Positions 1-9,464 of a stretch of DNA of 52,005 bases are shown piece after piece. Position 1 is the first letter of the stretch; each line of letters begins with the position of its first letter. Source of the stretch: a virus; the IMG/VR virus record IMGVR_UViG_3300013131_000059, positions 1 through 52,005 of that record; one strand, given 5' to 3'. The translations under genes were made by a program, and so were the position numbers. The notes under the pieces were generated by a model, which saw only the letters and a list, made by a program, of their open reading frames with translations, ran no database searches and was not told where the DNA came from.

Positions 1-177
1 TATAATGAAATTAGAATCATTTACATTACCGGAATCTATTCGCAACTTTATGCAATACCTGGTTGGAGCAGAAATACCTGGTATCTTAATTCGTTACAAA
101 AGTCACTTCTTTCTGATTATAGGAATAATGCATTCCCATACAATAATGAAACTATTACTAAGTCACCACCTGCATAG
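1..177 (+). CDS. 3' end of a virion-type protein (partial)
   Basis: Frame 1 is open from the first base and ends at TAG 175-177, giving the last 58 residues of a gene that starts outside the window. The visible tail is rich in aromatic and polar residues (segments such as 'YSQLYAIPGWSRNTWYLNS' and 'NNAFPYNNETITKSPPA'), a composition common in phage tail and baseplate proteins. A longer-looking ATG frame at 5-202 overlaps it but gives an unlikely Ile/His-rich peptide, so I prefer frame 1. The next gene begins 26 nt later after an A-rich leader. The function cannot be named from the fragment. Confidence 0.6.
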   Translation, partial: YNEIRIIYITGIYSQLYAIPGWSRNTWYLNSLQKSLLSDYRNNAFPYNNETITKSPPA

Positions 178-203
178 AATAAATAAAAAAAGAATTTACT
201 AAA

Positions 204-1991
204 ATGCCTTTTAATTTACAAGAGTATATCTTATTTAGAACTGAGATTAAACGAGAGCTTCTAAATTTTGAAGTTGATAATAACTTTAAGATGGTTGCTA
301 ACCCATGGGTTTCCAACAGGGTATACGATGAAGGAAATATTGTCTATCATCCTGTTCAGGTTACCGGTCCTACAGGTGGTCCTACCGAAACTCTTGTGTG
401 GTGGAGAGCTAATCAAAGAACCACACAAAGTATATTTGATACTAATGAATGGGATCTGGTTGGCGGTGTTGGAACTGGCGATGTTACTTTAGCAGCTGCA
501 AACGGGTTTGGTAGAATTCGCGTTAATTATACAGGAGCAGTAGTTTCATGGCAAACTGCAAATGATGGACTTTTACTTTCAACAAATCCAGATTCATATC
601 TTAATCTTGTTGCTGGGTCTGGTACCAGTTTACAATATGATACAACAACCAATTCAATTAAGATTATTAATATAGGTTCAACTGGTGAAATTAATCATGG
701 ACAAAACATTGGTAGTGGAATTGATGTTTATGCCGGAATGAATGGTACCGATTTAACATTTAGAGGTTTTGATATAGGTCCTACAAGTAGCCCAGCTCTT
801 ACGGTAGCTTTAGATCCTGTAAATGAAAATGTAGAATATAGTCTTGATGAAGGTGACATTGATCTACAAAACCTAAATAGCGGTTCACCTACATTAGATC
901 TTTTATCAGATGTTCAATATGTAACACCACCTGCTAATAATGAAATTCTTCAATGGAATTCTGCAGCTGGTGCATGGAGAAATGTTAGCTTAGCTTCATC
1001 AGGTGCCCAAGGTCCACAAGGTTCACAAGGTGGAGTTGGTGCAACTGGATTAACAGGTTCTGGTGCAACAGGGGCTACTGGTTCTGTTGGTTTTACTGGT
1101 GCAAGCGGACCGGCTGGAGCCGACGGATCAAATGCATTAAGATGGACCGCTGCTGCCAGTGCGGTTGCAGCTGGTACATGGTCAATAAATTCATATCCAT
1201 CTTTCGTTGGTGCAACTAAAATATTCATAAATCAACAGGTTATTGCTGGTCGTGGTATTGTTAATGCTGGAGCTTGGTTGGCTTCAATAGGTGCAGGTGA
1301 TACTATAAGTATAACATCAAGCGATGCTACTGATAATTTTGGTATATACACAGTTGCCACTGCAACTAATGCAGGATCATATTGGGAATATGATGTTACA
1401 GAAGTAATAACAAGTGGGTTGGTTAACTCAATTTCTCCTTTTACTACATCTATTTCATATTCTAAAAAAGGTAATACAGGTTTTATTGGTGCAACCGGTG
1501 GAGGTGCAACTGGTGCAACCGGTCCACAAGGATTTAATGGAGCAACCGGTTCACAAGGTGGTACTGGAAGTGGAGCAACAGGTGCTAGCGGATCAACTGG
1601 CCCACAGGGTAATAATGGTGCAACTGGTGCACAAGGCCCTTCGGGTTCTATGACATGGAGTGTATCTTCTGGGATAAGTGGAAGTGTTGGACTTACCTCC
1701 GCAGGAAATGGAAGTATCGTAAAAGCAACTAACGGTTCACCTGCAACAATTACTATACCTCTAGAGGCTTCTCAACCTGGTATCACACAAGGTACACAAA
1801 TGCTATTTATAAGAACAGGTGCTGGTGGTGTTCAATTTGCTCTTGCTACTCCAGCTGTTCAAGTATATTCTCCAGGTGGTCTTATTGGTAGCGGTGGTGC
1901 CGATTCTCTTGCAGTAACAGGTTCTTCCGCTATATTAGTTAAAGGACCTACTGGTACTCAGGAGTGGTATTTGTACGGGGATGTAATTTAA
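204..1991 (+). CDS. Collagen-like tail fibre / appendage protein
   Basis: A 595-residue protein with a fibre architecture. The N-terminus (about 1-75) contains '[16 protein letters not shown]' followed by an aromatic segment like small carbohydrate-binding modules ('[11 protein letters not shown]'). Two blocks of G-X-Y triplets lie at about 267-310 and 423-482, separated by a beta-rich segment. The C-terminal 60 residues end in '..[19 protein letters not shown]', which resembles the end of the protein at 20032-20685 ('GEWYVIGGVGYTIS'). Triplets are dominated by G-A-T, G-P-Q and G-x-T with little proline, as in many bacterial and phage collagen-like trimers. It probably forms a trimeric fibre or whisker. 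The receptor or attachment role is inferred; no specific family is recognised. Confidence 0.7.
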   Translation: MPFNLQEYILFRTEIKRELLNFEVDNNFKMVANPWVSNRVYDEGNIVYHPVQVTGPTGGPTETLVWWRANQRTTQSIFDTNEWDLVGGVGTGDVTLAAANGFGRIRVNYTGAVVSWQTANDGLLLSTNPDSYLNLVAGSGTSLQYDTTTNSIKIINIGSTGEINHGQNIGSGIDVYAGMNGTDLTFRGFDIGPTSSPALTVALDPVNENVEYSLDEGDIDLQNLNSGSPTLDLLSDVQYVTPPANNEILQWNSAAGAWRNVSLASSGAQGPQGSQGGVGATGLTGSGATGATGSVGFTGASGPAGADGSNALRWTAAASAVAAGTWSINSYPSFVGATKIFINQQVIAGRGIVNAGAWLASIGAGDTISITSSDATDNFGIYTVATATNAGSYWEYDVTEVITSGLVNSISPFTTSISYSKKGNTGFIGATGGGATGATGPQGFNGATGSQGGTGSGATGASGSTGPQGNNGATGAQGPSGSMTWSVSSGISGSVGLTSAGNGSIVKATNGSPATITIPLEASQPGITQGTQMLFIRTGAGGVQFALATPAVQVYSPGGLIGSGGADSLAVTGSSAILVKGPTGTQEWYLYGDVI

Positions 1992-2008
1992 ACAATTTCT
2001 TTTTGTTT

Positions 2009-2017
2009 CATATAAAA
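2009..2017 (+). promoter_or_regulatory. ATATAAAA element, weak promoter candidate
   Basis: CATATAAAA lies in the 34-nt gap before the gene at 2026. It is a poor match to the TATATAA-type motif seen in many other gaps of the window and may only be the usual A-rich leader. Confidence 0.2.
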
Positions 2018-2025
2018 AATAAACT

Positions 2026-2517
2026 ATGGATAGTAGTACAGAAACAATAGAGCCTATAAAACTTCAGTGGATTAAAGGTGATAAGATAGGAAATGTTGAA
2101 ACTGTAAAGGGTGCTGATTCTGAATGGACTACTTTTGAAAGTGGCGCTAGAATATCTTCATCATTAATTAACGAGTTTATGATTCCAATTGGATCATATG
2201 ATCCTGTACTAGATTTCGATTCGGCAGTTTCTGAAGTACCTAATACACCAAGAAAGCGTGAATCTTCCCCTCAGCAAAAAAGTCCAATCAGAATTCTTTT
2301 TGATAAGCAAAAAAATGCAGATGAAGTTAGTCTAACACTATCCTTACAAATAACGGTTCCTAAAAAAGATGTTTTTGATATTATGAGTGTTTCTTTTGAA
2401 GAAGACGAAGTAATAAAAGAACTCCGCTCATTTATAGCAGATCAAATAAAAGATGAACGTGTTAAAGAAGCCATTAAAGAAAGTGTATACTCCTTAATAG
2501 AGGAGAGATATATGTGA
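2026..2517 (+). CDS. Hypothetical acidic protein
   Basis: 163 residues, not recognised. The N-terminal two thirds is polar with a Ser/Pro/Lys-rich linker (about 75-90, 'NTPRKRESSPQQKSP'). The C-terminus is a likely amphipathic helix rich in Glu and Lys ('EEDEVIKELRSFIADQIKD'). It starts after an A-rich leader ('aaaaataaact' then ATG) and ends at TGA 2515-2517. It is the first of five small consecutive genes between the fibre gene and the baseplate block. Such genes in T4-like phages are often assembly factors or minor virion components, but nothing in the sequence decides this. Confidence 0.55.
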   Translation: MDSSTETIEPIKLQWIKGDKIGNVETVKGADSEWTTFESGARISSSLINEFMIPIGSYDPVLDFDSAVSEVPNTPRKRESSPQQKSPIRILFDKQKNADEVSLTLSLQITVPKKDVFDIMSVSFEEDEVIKELRSFIADQIKDERVKEAIKESVYSLIEERYM

Positions 2518-2538
2518 GTCTATCACATCAAATCCAGA

Positions 2539-2549
2539 TAATATATAAT
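2539..2549 (+). promoter_or_regulatory. TAATATATAAT late-promoter-like motif
   Basis: TAATATATAAT lies 12 nt upstream of ATG 2562. It matches the AT-rich motif seen in most other gaps and helps choose 2562 over the GTG at 2514 as the start of the following gene. The promoter role is inferred. Confidence 0.35.
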
Positions 2550-2561
2550 AAAATAAACATT

Positions 2562-2936
2562 ATGAATAACATACCTACAAGAAGAGAACGCCGAGCCGCG
2601 ATGAAATATCAAGGAATCTTAAAGATGAAAAGTAAATTACCTTTTAGTAAATGGTGTGAATTTACAACTAATACAATTAAAGCCGGAAAAGAAATTTTTG
2701 AGGCCAACAAAGATCGTATGGAAAAATCCATCGGAGAACAACTTGAAGCAATTGAGGCTAAGTTAATTTCATCATGGAGAGAGATGGGTTATAATGACTC
2801 TGAAATTGAGCAGTTAAGAGAAGCTAATGCAATCTTAACGGTAAGAGATATGGAAACCTGGAAAACTGATAAGAAGGTTGCTAGAAAAATAATGAAAGAA
2901 GTTCATCAAGAATTATTAAGCAGATCAAATGGTTAA
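2562..2936 (+). CDS. Hypothetical basic helical protein
   Basis: 124 residues from ATG 2562. An upstream GTG (2514) in the same frame would add 16 residues, but ATG 2562 has the A-rich leader typical of this genome ('aaaataaacatt') and the TAATATATAAT motif just before it. The N-terminus is basic ('NNIPTRRERRAAMKYQG') and the rest is predicted alpha-helical with many Lys and Glu and little hydrophobic core ('REMGYNDSEIEQLREANA'). It overlaps the next gene by 8 nt, so the two are probably translationally coupled. I do not recognise a family; the composition would suit a scaffold or chaperone-like helical protein, which is speculation. Confidence 0.55.
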   Translation: MNNIPTRRERRAAMKYQGILKMKSKLPFSKWCEFTTNTIKAGKEIFEANKDRMEKSIGEQLEAIEAKLISSWREMGYNDSEIEQLREANAILTVRDMETWKTDKKVARKIMKEVHQELLSRSNG

Positions 2937-3258
2937 GATAGTTTTAGAACCTGCAGGCAATGGTGTTATAAAAAGAGTCATTGATGATAATCATGGTGGA
3001 GGTAAAGAACAGTGGACTTCAACAGAGGTTTATGAAGACTCCGGTAATGATGCTGATAGACATCAATATATTATGAGATTCTTTTTTGATTTATGCGAGG
3101 ATTTAGGAATGAATCTCGGCAGTAAGTTTAATAAAGATGTTATTACAATCAGAACCGAGTGGGGTAGTCATTTTGAACCATCTGAAAAGGATCTTAACTC
3201 TAAAATAAAAGAGCTTGAAGCAAAGCTTCAATCCCTTAAAGAATGCAAGAAGTCTTAG
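2929..3258 (+). CDS. Hypothetical protein with C-terminal coiled coil
   Basis: 109 residues, overlapping the previous gene by 8 nt and the next by 16 nt. The first ~80 residues form a compact mixed domain ('VKIVLEPAGNGVIKRVIDDN', 'ADRHQYIMRFFFDLCEDLG'). The last ~25 are a charged heptad-like helix ('LNSKIKELEAKLQSLKE'). It ends at TAG 3256-3258. No family is recognised. The overlaps with both neighbours indicate one transcription unit and coupled translation. Confidence 0.55.
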   Translation: MVKIVLEPAGNGVIKRVIDDNHGGGKEQWTSTEVYEDSGNDADRHQYIMRFFFDLCEDLGMNLGSKFNKDVITIRTEWGSHFEPSEKDLNSKIKELEAKLQSLKECKKS

Positions 3259-3641
3259 AATTTTATTTTGTTTACTCAAAAGATGCAGTAAAGATTAAGG
3301 GGTTCATAGATTCGATACCTCGTAACATTGAGTGTATCAACTATATTGACATATATAATAAGCTAGCGAAAAATGATTACTTTCAATCCGAACCATCGGA
3401 TGCAGTAGTATCTTCATACCTAATGAGACAACTCCAAACGGCCGTTAGTAGAAATTCAACTATGAATATTTACTATGTACTAGGTAATATTGAAAAGGAT
3501 GTTATAGAAGGTATTCAGTCATATGTAAAGACACTAACAGATCGTGATATAGAGTTTAAGATATATCATACACCCGAAGTCCAGTTAAATGGTATGAAAA
3601 AACTCTTTTGTGATATCATACCGTTTGAAATTGATTATTAA
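3243..3641 (+). CDS. Hypothetical protein
   Basis: 132 residues, starting inside the previous gene and ending at TAA 3639-3641, which overlaps the next ATG by one base (TAATG). The sequence is a balanced alpha/beta mix ('MQEVLEFYFVYSKDAVKIKG', 'MNIYYVLGNIEKDVIEGIQ', 'MKKLFCDIIPFEIDY') consistent with a small globular protein. No catalytic motif is visible and I do not recognise it. Confidence 0.55.
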   Translation: MQEVLEFYFVYSKDAVKIKGFIDSIPRNIECINYIDIYNKLAKNDYFQSEPSDAVVSSYLMRQLQTAVSRNSTMNIYYVLGNIEKDVIEGIQSYVKTLTDRDIEFKIYHTPEVQLNGMKKLFCDIIPFEIDY

Positions 3642-4204
3642 TGAAAGCTCATAGAATATTTACTAAAGGGCAGATTGTCTATTGTCTGTTGTCATCCCAC
3701 AACAGACCAAATGTTCTATTGCCAGTAAAAGGCTTAATTATTGATACTGCATGGGATCCGGTAAATCCTTTATATAAGATTAAGATTATTAAGATGTACG
3801 ATAATATGAAATTCTTAAAGTCATATTTTTTTGATATGAACTTTAGATATGAATTTGATAATCGTGCTAGAAAAATGCCACTTAAGAAGGAAGACTTTAA
3901 GACAACGCGTTCTTTAGAGGAAAGATTTAATCAACAGGATGCTGAAAGATTCTATGTTATTGTTGAATCTGTTATGTGCTCAAAAACTAAAGTTGATCTT
4001 GGGCAATTATTTGAAAGAGTTCAATTTTACATCATATCAAAAAATCTTAAAGAAATTAGAGAATCTGCAGTTAGGCCATTTCTTAATGGTGTATTTTCTC
4101 TGGATAGTACTCAAGAATTTGACATTAGGTTTAAAAAAGGATGGTCTGACCGATTTGAAAAATCACAATTGGACATTAATAAGTATCTAGCCAGCCTTAA
4201 TTAA
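3641..4204 (+). CDS. Hypothetical basic protein
   Basis: 187 residues, coupled to the previous gene by a TAATG overlap. The N-terminal ~65 residues look like a small beta-barrel ('RIFTKGQIVYCLLSSHN', 'VLLPVKGLIIDTAWDPVNP', 'YKIKIIKMYDNMKFLK'), and the remainder is helical and basic. It is the last of the five small genes before the baseplate block at 4231. No known family is recognised; a role in tail assembly is possible only by position. Confidence 0.55.
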   Translation: MKAHRIFTKGQIVYCLLSSHNRPNVLLPVKGLIIDTAWDPVNPLYKIKIIKMYDNMKFLKSYFFDMNFRYEFDNRARKMPLKKEDFKTTRSLEERFNQQDAERFYVIVESVMCSKTKVDLGQLFERVQFYIISKNLKEIRESAVRPFLNGVFSLDSTQEFDIRFKKGWSDRFEKSQLDINKYLASLN

Positions 4205-4213
4205 ATATATAGT
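4203..4213 (+). promoter_or_regulatory. AAATATATAGT late-promoter-like motif
   Basis: An AT-rich element overlapping the previous stop codon and 17 nt upstream of the GTG start of the baseplate gene at 4231. It resembles the motif at 11900, 39122 and 46136. The promoter role is inferred. Confidence 0.3.
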
Positions 4214-4230
4214 AAAAATAGTGATACATT

Positions 4231-6030
4231 GTGGCTAGGGAAATTATATCAGATCTAAATAGTGCTCTTCCAGCTGGGCCTAATTCTAACAATGCAGTAC
4301 CTTTAGGTGTTTTTGGTGGAGAATCGGTAGGTTTTGCTGGTGACATCATGAATGAAGTTACTAAAAACTTTTATGTTTTGAAAGCCGAGCCTGATGCATA
4401 TACAGTTGCAAAGGGTATGACTGCAGCAGTTCCTAGATCAATTTTTAACGAATATGCACTATTTAACTTTAGAGGTATGTACGGTGGTCTTACTGGTGAC
4501 CTTCCTTTTAGTTACTTTAAGGATACACCTGATAATCCTTTAGTGGGTGGCAATGATGCACATAATGTTTCTGTTGCAAAAATCATTGAATTTTTTGATA
4601 CATTTTATCCTAAGATTGGGTATAAAGCACAAGACTTTTTATATCTAAAGTATTATAAGCAAATTCCTGTTAACCATCTTATTACGCTAAGAAGATTTCC
4701 AACACCAGTAAATGATAATATATTTGAGCTATCATTAACGCCTGCATCTAAAGGTGAAGCTGGTGTAGATGTTGAAGCGGTGGATGCAACACAGGTTGCT
4801 GGAGTTACTGCTGTTACTTATATGGGCGAGACTGCCGGAAATAAACTCGATGATATTCTTAAATTTTCTTACGGATTAACATGGAAGAAGATTGAATCCG
4901 AAATGGAAAGTATTCAAAGTCAAGATGGTGGATATACACAACAGCCTTTTTATAATAAGATGGGTAACATTGGTAGGGCTACGGCTGATGCATTTAAAGG
5001 AATAGGTGCAGGAACTAAATTCAGAAGACAACAGTATGCTGATGGGTCTGATAGATTTGGTACCACTTATGCTAATTTCGTAATCGGTCCAGTAAACGTT
5101 GTTAAAGAGACTAATGTTAGAGATAGAGGAATTAATTTTGCAAATGATATTAAGCTTAATTTTGAATATGAGTTAAAGTCATTAAATTACGTTAACCCTA
5201 AAATTGCAATGATTGATATCATAAGTAATATGTTAACCATGTCTACTAATAATGGTCAATTCTTTGGAGGAGGACATAGATATTATGGATCAAGTGGATA
5301 TGTTGCAAGCCAGTTTGGTGATATTAGTAAACTAAGAAATGGTGATTTTGCTGGATACATTGGTAGTGTAGTTCAAGATGTTGAAACCGGGTTTAAGAAT
5401 GTATTTGGTGGTGGCACTGGTGAATTCAATTTAGAAAATGGAATTGAAGGTATATTAAAAGTAGGTAAGACCTTATTAGGAAATATGTTAGGTGGATTCC
5501 TTAGTGAAAATGTTGGAGCTGTTGGAGGAACACAAGCAACCAAGGCATTTATTAGTGGTGAACCTACCGGGGATTGGCACTTAACTGTTGGAAACCCTCT
5601 TAACCCAATTGTAATGATGGGTAACATGTATTGTGATAATGCTATTATGACATTAGGACAAGGTTTAGGATATGATGATTTTCCAATGGAGGCTAAGTTT
5701 GAAGTAGATCTTAAACATGGTAAACCTAGAGATAAGGGTGATATAGAAAATATGTTTAACGGTGGCCGCGGTAGGATATATGCATCTGTTGCAAATACTA
5801 AAGATGTTCTAAATTTAAGAGGAACTGATGTTGCTACATACGGATCTGTTAAAGCAGGAACCGTTAATTTACAAAAGACACAATCTGGTGCACAAGCAAG
5901 TAGCTTTAAAAATTCACAGATACAAAATATAAATGGAAGTAAAGCTAAGACAAGATCTAAATCTAGCATATTTGCTGATAATGATGCTCAGTATGTTGAT
6001 AACTTAGTGTCTATAATGATCGATTCATAA
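4231..6030 (+). CDS. Baseplate / tail-tube-junction type structural protein
   Basis: A 599-residue protein starting with GTG. It opens the block that contains the gp53-, gp27- and gp5-like genes, so a tail or baseplate location is likely. The C-terminal part (about 450-525) carries a conserved-looking tube/baseplate pattern: '..GDWHLTVGNPLNPIV', then 'GYDDFPMEAKFEVDLKHG', then 'PRDKGDIENMFNGGRGRIY'. From memory this resembles large-myovirus tail-tube or gp48/gp54-like baseplate-tube proteins. The middle is Gly-rich and low in complexity (about 350-440), possibly a flexible loop. The exact T4 counterpart is uncertain; a central baseplate component is the best guess. Confidence 0.6.
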   Translation: MAREIISDLNSALPAGPNSNNAVPLGVFGGESVGFAGDIMNEVTKNFYVLKAEPDAYTVAKGMTAAVPRSIFNEYALFNFRGMYGGLTGDLPFSYFKDTPDNPLVGGNDAHNVSVAKIIEFFDTFYPKIGYKAQDFLYLKYYKQIPVNHLITLRRFPTPVNDNIFELSLTPASKGEAGVDVEAVDATQVAGVTAVTYMGETAGNKLDDILKFSYGLTWKKIESEMESIQSQDGGYTQQPFYNKMGNIGRATADAFKGIGAGTKFRRQQYADGSDRFGTTYANFVIGPVNVVKETNVRDRGINFANDIKLNFEYELKSLNYVNPKIAMIDIISNMLTMSTNNGQFFGGGHRYYGSSGYVASQFGDISKLRNGDFAGYIGSVVQDVETGFKNVFGGGTGEFNLENGIEGILKVGKTLLGNMLGGFLSENVGAVGGTQATKAFISGEPTGDWHLTVGNPLNPIVMMGNMYCDNAIMTLGQGLGYDDFPMEAKFEVDLKHGKPRDKGDIENMFNGGRGRIYASVANTKDVLNLRGTDVATYGSVKAGTVNLQKTQSGAQASSFKNSQIQNINGSKAKTRSKSSIFADNDAQYVDNLVSIMIDS

Positions 6031-6043
6031 AATAAGTAAAGAG

Positions 6044-6610
6044 ATGAATATAAAATCATTAACGCTAAAGAATAAATTAATAGATGAAAAAACAGGCGAG
6101 TTTTATTTTGATTTAACCGCGCCTTCATTTGTTTATGATGCAGATTTAGGCATAAAGACATTACACTATGTTATGCCTGATCAGGTAGGTCGTATTGATA
6201 AAATTTCCGAAATATATTTTGGTAGTGGTGAATACATTGATGCAATATGTGTAGTTAATAATATCTTTAACCCATTTAGTGTTCAAGAAGGTGAGGTATT
6301 AGTAATACCAAATTTAACTAGACCTGATCTTGTTTATAAAAGACCTGATCCTGCGTCTAGACCAACATCACCAAAAACTCCTTATGTTGATACAGGAAGA
6401 CAGAGTGAAAAGGATCAGTCAAGAATACAAAGACTTGCTAAAAAAGCACAACAAAAACCGGCTGGTGTAGAAACACCACTACCACCTAATATGTTACAAC
6501 CAAATGAAACTGCAAAGGTTTATGAGAATGGAAAGATTAAGTTAGGTGCAAATTTACCATCTAGGAATACTTTTATTAATTCTAACGATCAAACTATATC
6601 AAATAGATAA
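6044..6610 (+). CDS. Baseplate wedge protein, gp53-like (LysM-like domain)
   Basis: 188 residues. The segment at about 40-105 ('HYVMPDQVGRIDKISEIYFG', then 'YIDAICVVNNIFNPFSVQEG', then 'VLVIPNLTRPDLVYKRP') has the LysM-like layout seen in T4 gp53 and related baseplate wedge proteins: a beta strand, two helices with an 'NNIFNPF' turn, and a closing 'G-x-x-L-x-IP' strand. The C-terminal ~70 residues are Pro/Lys/Gln-rich and probably disordered. It is followed by the hub gene with a one-base TAATG overlap. In T4, gp53 joins neighbouring wedges around the hub. The family call rests on motif and context. Confidence 0.65.
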   Translation: MNIKSLTLKNKLIDEKTGEFYFDLTAPSFVYDADLGIKTLHYVMPDQVGRIDKISEIYFGSGEYIDAICVVNNIFNPFSVQEGEVLVIPNLTRPDLVYKRPDPASRPTSPKTPYVDTGRQSEKDQSRIQRLAKKAQQKPAGVETPLPPNMLQPNETAKVYENGKIKLGANLPSRNTFINSNDQTISNR

Positions 6611-8097
6611 TGTCAGCTGTTGAAAGAAACATACTATCGGTACTTAAACCTACTATAGTATTAGATGAATTGGCTATACCGGATGTAGAAAGTGGTACTG
6701 ATAATTCAGGTGGTGCTGCTATTAAGGAACCTTTGTCTAAATTTAGTACAATGATTCCTATCATCAGAATTAATCAGTATGATGTTCAGGCAGATCGTTT
6801 GAACTTTTTTACTCTTGATTGTACAAGTTTTTATCCAACGTGTCGCTTTTCATTTTTTGATAGAGATGGCTTATTTACAGCAAGACATTACCCAAAGGAT
6901 GGTGATATTATTCAGGTCTATATAAGATCTGCTGGTGAAGAGACAACATTTAAACCTATCAGAATTGATTTTACTATTGAAGACATTAAACCTTTAGGCG
7001 GCGGTGGCTCTACTGAAAGCTCAAGTGAATTACTAGTTGAAGGTAGAATGAATGTTCCTAATCTTTTTACAGAAAAGGTAGAATATCAAAATGATACAAG
7101 CTGGAATGCACTTCTTAATATAGCCGAGACATTAAAATTAGGATATGCTTCAAATGTTGAGGATACCTCCGATCAACAGGTTTGGACTAATCCTTATGAT
7201 ACATCAGAAAAATTTATTCGTGACATCACTGCAAATTCTTATCTTGATGATGAGTCATTCTTTTCATGTTATATTGATCCTTATTATAATTTAACATTAG
7301 TTGAAGTTAATCGTTTGTTTGATCAAACCGATACAGATTTAGAGACATCTAAAATGTTTACACAGAATGCAGGAGACACAATGGGTTCTGGTTTACCTGA
7401 GGAAAGTGAATACGATTTTCCTAATCTATTGAGTAATATGATACAAATGCAAGGTACTGCTAGATACATATCTACATATCAGCAAATTAATAAAAGTGGT
7501 CAAATAAGTAAAAATAATGGGTATAAGAGATATACACAGTATTGGGATTTAGGTGAAAAGAAATTTATAAGTGAATTTATTGACCCATTTACAGGAGATA
7601 CTCCAGGAATGGTTCCTGTAACAAAAGGTCGGGTTTTACCTGATGGTGAAGTTGAAGGACCAAGAAATGATCAAGTTAAATATAAATACTTAGGGACACA
7701 GGGTGATAATGTTCATTCTAATTTTTATTATAGTGCTATTCTTAATTTTCAAAATAATGCAGAAATTGAAAAATTTGGAATGGTATTAGAACTTGATACA
7801 GTTAATCCTGCAATATCTAGATATACCAGAGTATATTGTCAAATTTTAGAATTTGCATCAAATGTTAAGAGTGTATTAATGGCATCAACCGATGATGAAG
7901 ATGCACCAAGTGGGACACAAAGAAGACAAGACAGAACAGACAATGCAGGGAATGATAAGTCATCTGATAATGGTGTATTAAATGAATACTTAACCGGGTT
8001 TTATGTTATAACAGGAATTGAGTACTTTTTAACAAGGCCAGGCGGCTTAAGACAACGATTACATTTAAGAAGACGAGAAGTGGTACCAAGTACCTAA
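6610..8097 (+). CDS. Baseplate hub protein, gp27 / gpD-like
   Basis: 495 residues. After an N-terminal linker, 'STMIPIIRINQYDVQADRLNF' begins a beta-barrel region. The segment 'DTSWNALLNIAETLKLGYAS..' followed by 'TNPYDTSEKFIRDITANSYL' and 'FFSCYIDPYYNLTLVEVNRL' matches the hub fold of T4 gp27, Mu gp44 and phage gpD proteins, where an Asp/Tyr-containing helix and 'Y-I-D-P-Y-Y-N-L' precede the second barrel. The C-terminus ends with 'GFYVITGIEYFLTRPGGLRQ..LHLRRREV', a typical last barrel strand. It should form the trimeric hub on which the spike at 9464 sits. It is preceded by the gp53-like gene and followed by another tail protein. Confidence 0.7.
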   Translation: MSAVERNILSVLKPTIVLDELAIPDVESGTDNSGGAAIKEPLSKFSTMIPIIRINQYDVQADRLNFFTLDCTSFYPTCRFSFFDRDGLFTARHYPKDGDIIQVYIRSAGEETTFKPIRIDFTIEDIKPLGGGGSTESSSELLVEGRMNVPNLFTEKVEYQNDTSWNALLNIAETLKLGYASNVEDTSDQQVWTNPYDTSEKFIRDITANSYLDDESFFSCYIDPYYNLTLVEVNRLFDQTDTDLETSKMFTQNAGDTMGSGLPEESEYDFPNLLSNMIQMQGTARYISTYQQINKSGQISKNNGYKRYTQYWDLGEKKFISEFIDPFTGDTPGMVPVTKGRVLPDGEVEGPRNDQVKYKYLGTQGDNVHSNFYYSAILNFQNNAEIEKFGMVLELDTVNPAISRYTRVYCQILEFASNVKSVLMASTDDEDAPSGTQRRQDRTDNAGNDKSSDNGVLNEYLTGFYVITGIEYFLTRPGGLRQRLHLRRREVVPST

Positions 8098-8120
8098 AAT
8101 AAATAAAATAAAGGTCGCTA

Positions 8121-9464
8121 ATGCCAATTTCAGAACCATATAATCCTATTAATGATCCGGCTATTAATCCGCTTAGAAGACGAGTCTCAATTAATGCCGA
8201 TATCATTAAAAGATTTGTTACGCCACAGTCTTCGGTTAGTGGTGGTAGCAACGGTGTGACAGGTCTTGATGACCCAACATATTTAGGGTTTTCATTATTG
8301 TTTGATATATCATCTCCTCTTTTTAATGGTGCAACCGTCGGTGATCCTGCTGATCCAGGAACTAATATACCAGACGGTGAATCCGCGCTTGGCTATTTAA
8401 TAACGGTAGGTCAAGCCGATAGAGCAAAATATCTTAAAGCATTTATACAAGGTTTACAAGAGATTAATAAAACTCGCCCCTATTACTGGCAAACGGTTGA
8501 AGGATTAAGCGATGCATGGTCTAAATCTAATAATATGCTAGATCCTTTTAGTGGATCTGGTGAAGATGAAGGAATAGCCATAGGATGCTTAGAGGCAATA
8601 GATCTTAAAATGTCTGCTCTTTTTAATTTATATAGGGCGGCTGTCATTGATAATGAATACAATAGATTTGTCTTACCGAAAAATCTTATGTATTTTAATG
8701 TTTATGTAGAGATACATGAGATAAGAAATTTTAAGTCAACTGTTTCGTGGTTGGATAAGATTAGTAGTTTAAGAAGTGGTGAATCTTTACCTCAGACCGA
8801 CGTGGATCGTTTTCTAAATAGCAATACATCAAAGATAACATTTAGGTTTAATGATTGTATTTGGAATATGAATGAAAGTGGTAAAGTCTTTGAAAAGGTT
8901 ACTAATGCAGGTGGTAATGAAATAGCTGCAACATCGATGAAATGGGGTTATAAGAGACTTAGCGTTGAAGGTATTTTTTCTGGATATAACGGGGAAAAGG
9001 TAACTGCGGATGGTGGAAATTTAACGCAAAGTGGTAATATTGGTGAAGCAATTAAAGCAGCTGCAAGAGAAGCTGCAATAGAAGCTGCACAAAAAGCAGC
9101 AAACTCTGCAATAGAAAGGGCAAGACAAGCCGCCGCTGCGCGGTTACAGGGTTTGCTTTTAGGAAATGTATTTGGACTAAGAAATCGGGTTTTTGCTGCA
9201 TTATCAAACCCAGGTGCATTAGCAGCTGCTGCGGCTGGTGCAGGTAGAGCAATAATTAATGCATTTGGGGAAAAGACTCCATCTGGACCAGCGTTAGGTG
9301 ATAACCCATTAGGTAATCCTCAGGCTATACCAGCTTCTTTACCTTCTGAAAATTTATTTCTTGGTCAAGGCGAAGTTGAAGGAGGTCCTTTAGATTCTAC
9401 AAATCTATTTGGTCCTGGTCCTTCTGGTCCACCTCCACTTAAATCTACAAATGTATTTGGATAA
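8121..9464 (+). CDS. Tail/baseplate structural protein
   Basis: 447 residues between the hub-like and spike-like genes. Residues ~45-300 contain beta strands and helices reminiscent of tube-initiator or baseplate proteins ('YLGFSLLFDISSPLFNG', 'TRPYYWQTVEGLSDAW', 'NLMYFNVYVEIHEIRNFKS', 'KITFRFNDCIWNMNESG'). These suggest a tail-tube-like beta barrel with a long insertion. An Ala-rich helix lies at about 310-360 ('IKAAAREAAIEAAQKAANSA'), and the tail is Pro/Gly-rich ('GPGPSGPPPLKSTNVFG'). The start at 8121 follows 'aataaaataaaggtcgcta', one of the few leaders with an SD-like AAGG. The stop overlaps the next ATG by one base (TAATG). The exact homologue is not recognised. Confidence 0.55.
   Translation: MPISEPYNPINDPAINPLRRRVSINADIIKRFVTPQSSVSGGSNGVTGLDDPTYLGFSLLFDISSPLFNGATVGDPADPGTNIPDGESALGYLITVGQADRAKYLKAFIQGLQEINKTRPYYWQTVEGLSDAWSKSNNMLDPFSGSGEDEGIAIGCLEAIDLKMSALFNLYRAAVIDNEYNRFVLPKNLMYFNVYVEIHEIRNFKSTVSWLDKISSLRSGESLPQTDVDRFLNSNTSKITFRFNDCIWNMNESGKVFEKVTNAGGNEIAATSMKWGYKRLSVEGIFSGYNGEKVTADGGNLTQSGNIGEAIKAAAREAAIEAAQKAANSAIERARQAAAARLQGLLLGNVFGLRNRVFAALSNPGALAAAAAGAGRAIINAFGEKTPSGPALGDNPLGNPQAIPASLPSENLFLGQGEVEGGPLDSTNLFGPGPSGPPPLKSTNVFG

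Noticed and set aside
5-202. 65-residue ATG frame at the window start
   Set aside because: It overlaps frame 1, which reads as a plausible protein tail, and gives an Ile/His-rich peptide without homology; judged a shadow.
950-1228. Minus-strand ORF rich in Pro and Ala
   Set aside because: It is the reverse of the collagen-like triplet tract; all real genes are on the + strand.
2514-2561. GTG start giving a 140-residue form of the 2562 gene
   Set aside because: ATG 2562 has the typical A-rich leader and an upstream promoter-like motif; the extra 16 residues look non-native.
5373-5969. 198-residue minus-strand ORF
   Set aside because: Antisense of the baseplate gene at 4231; low-complexity composition and no leader.
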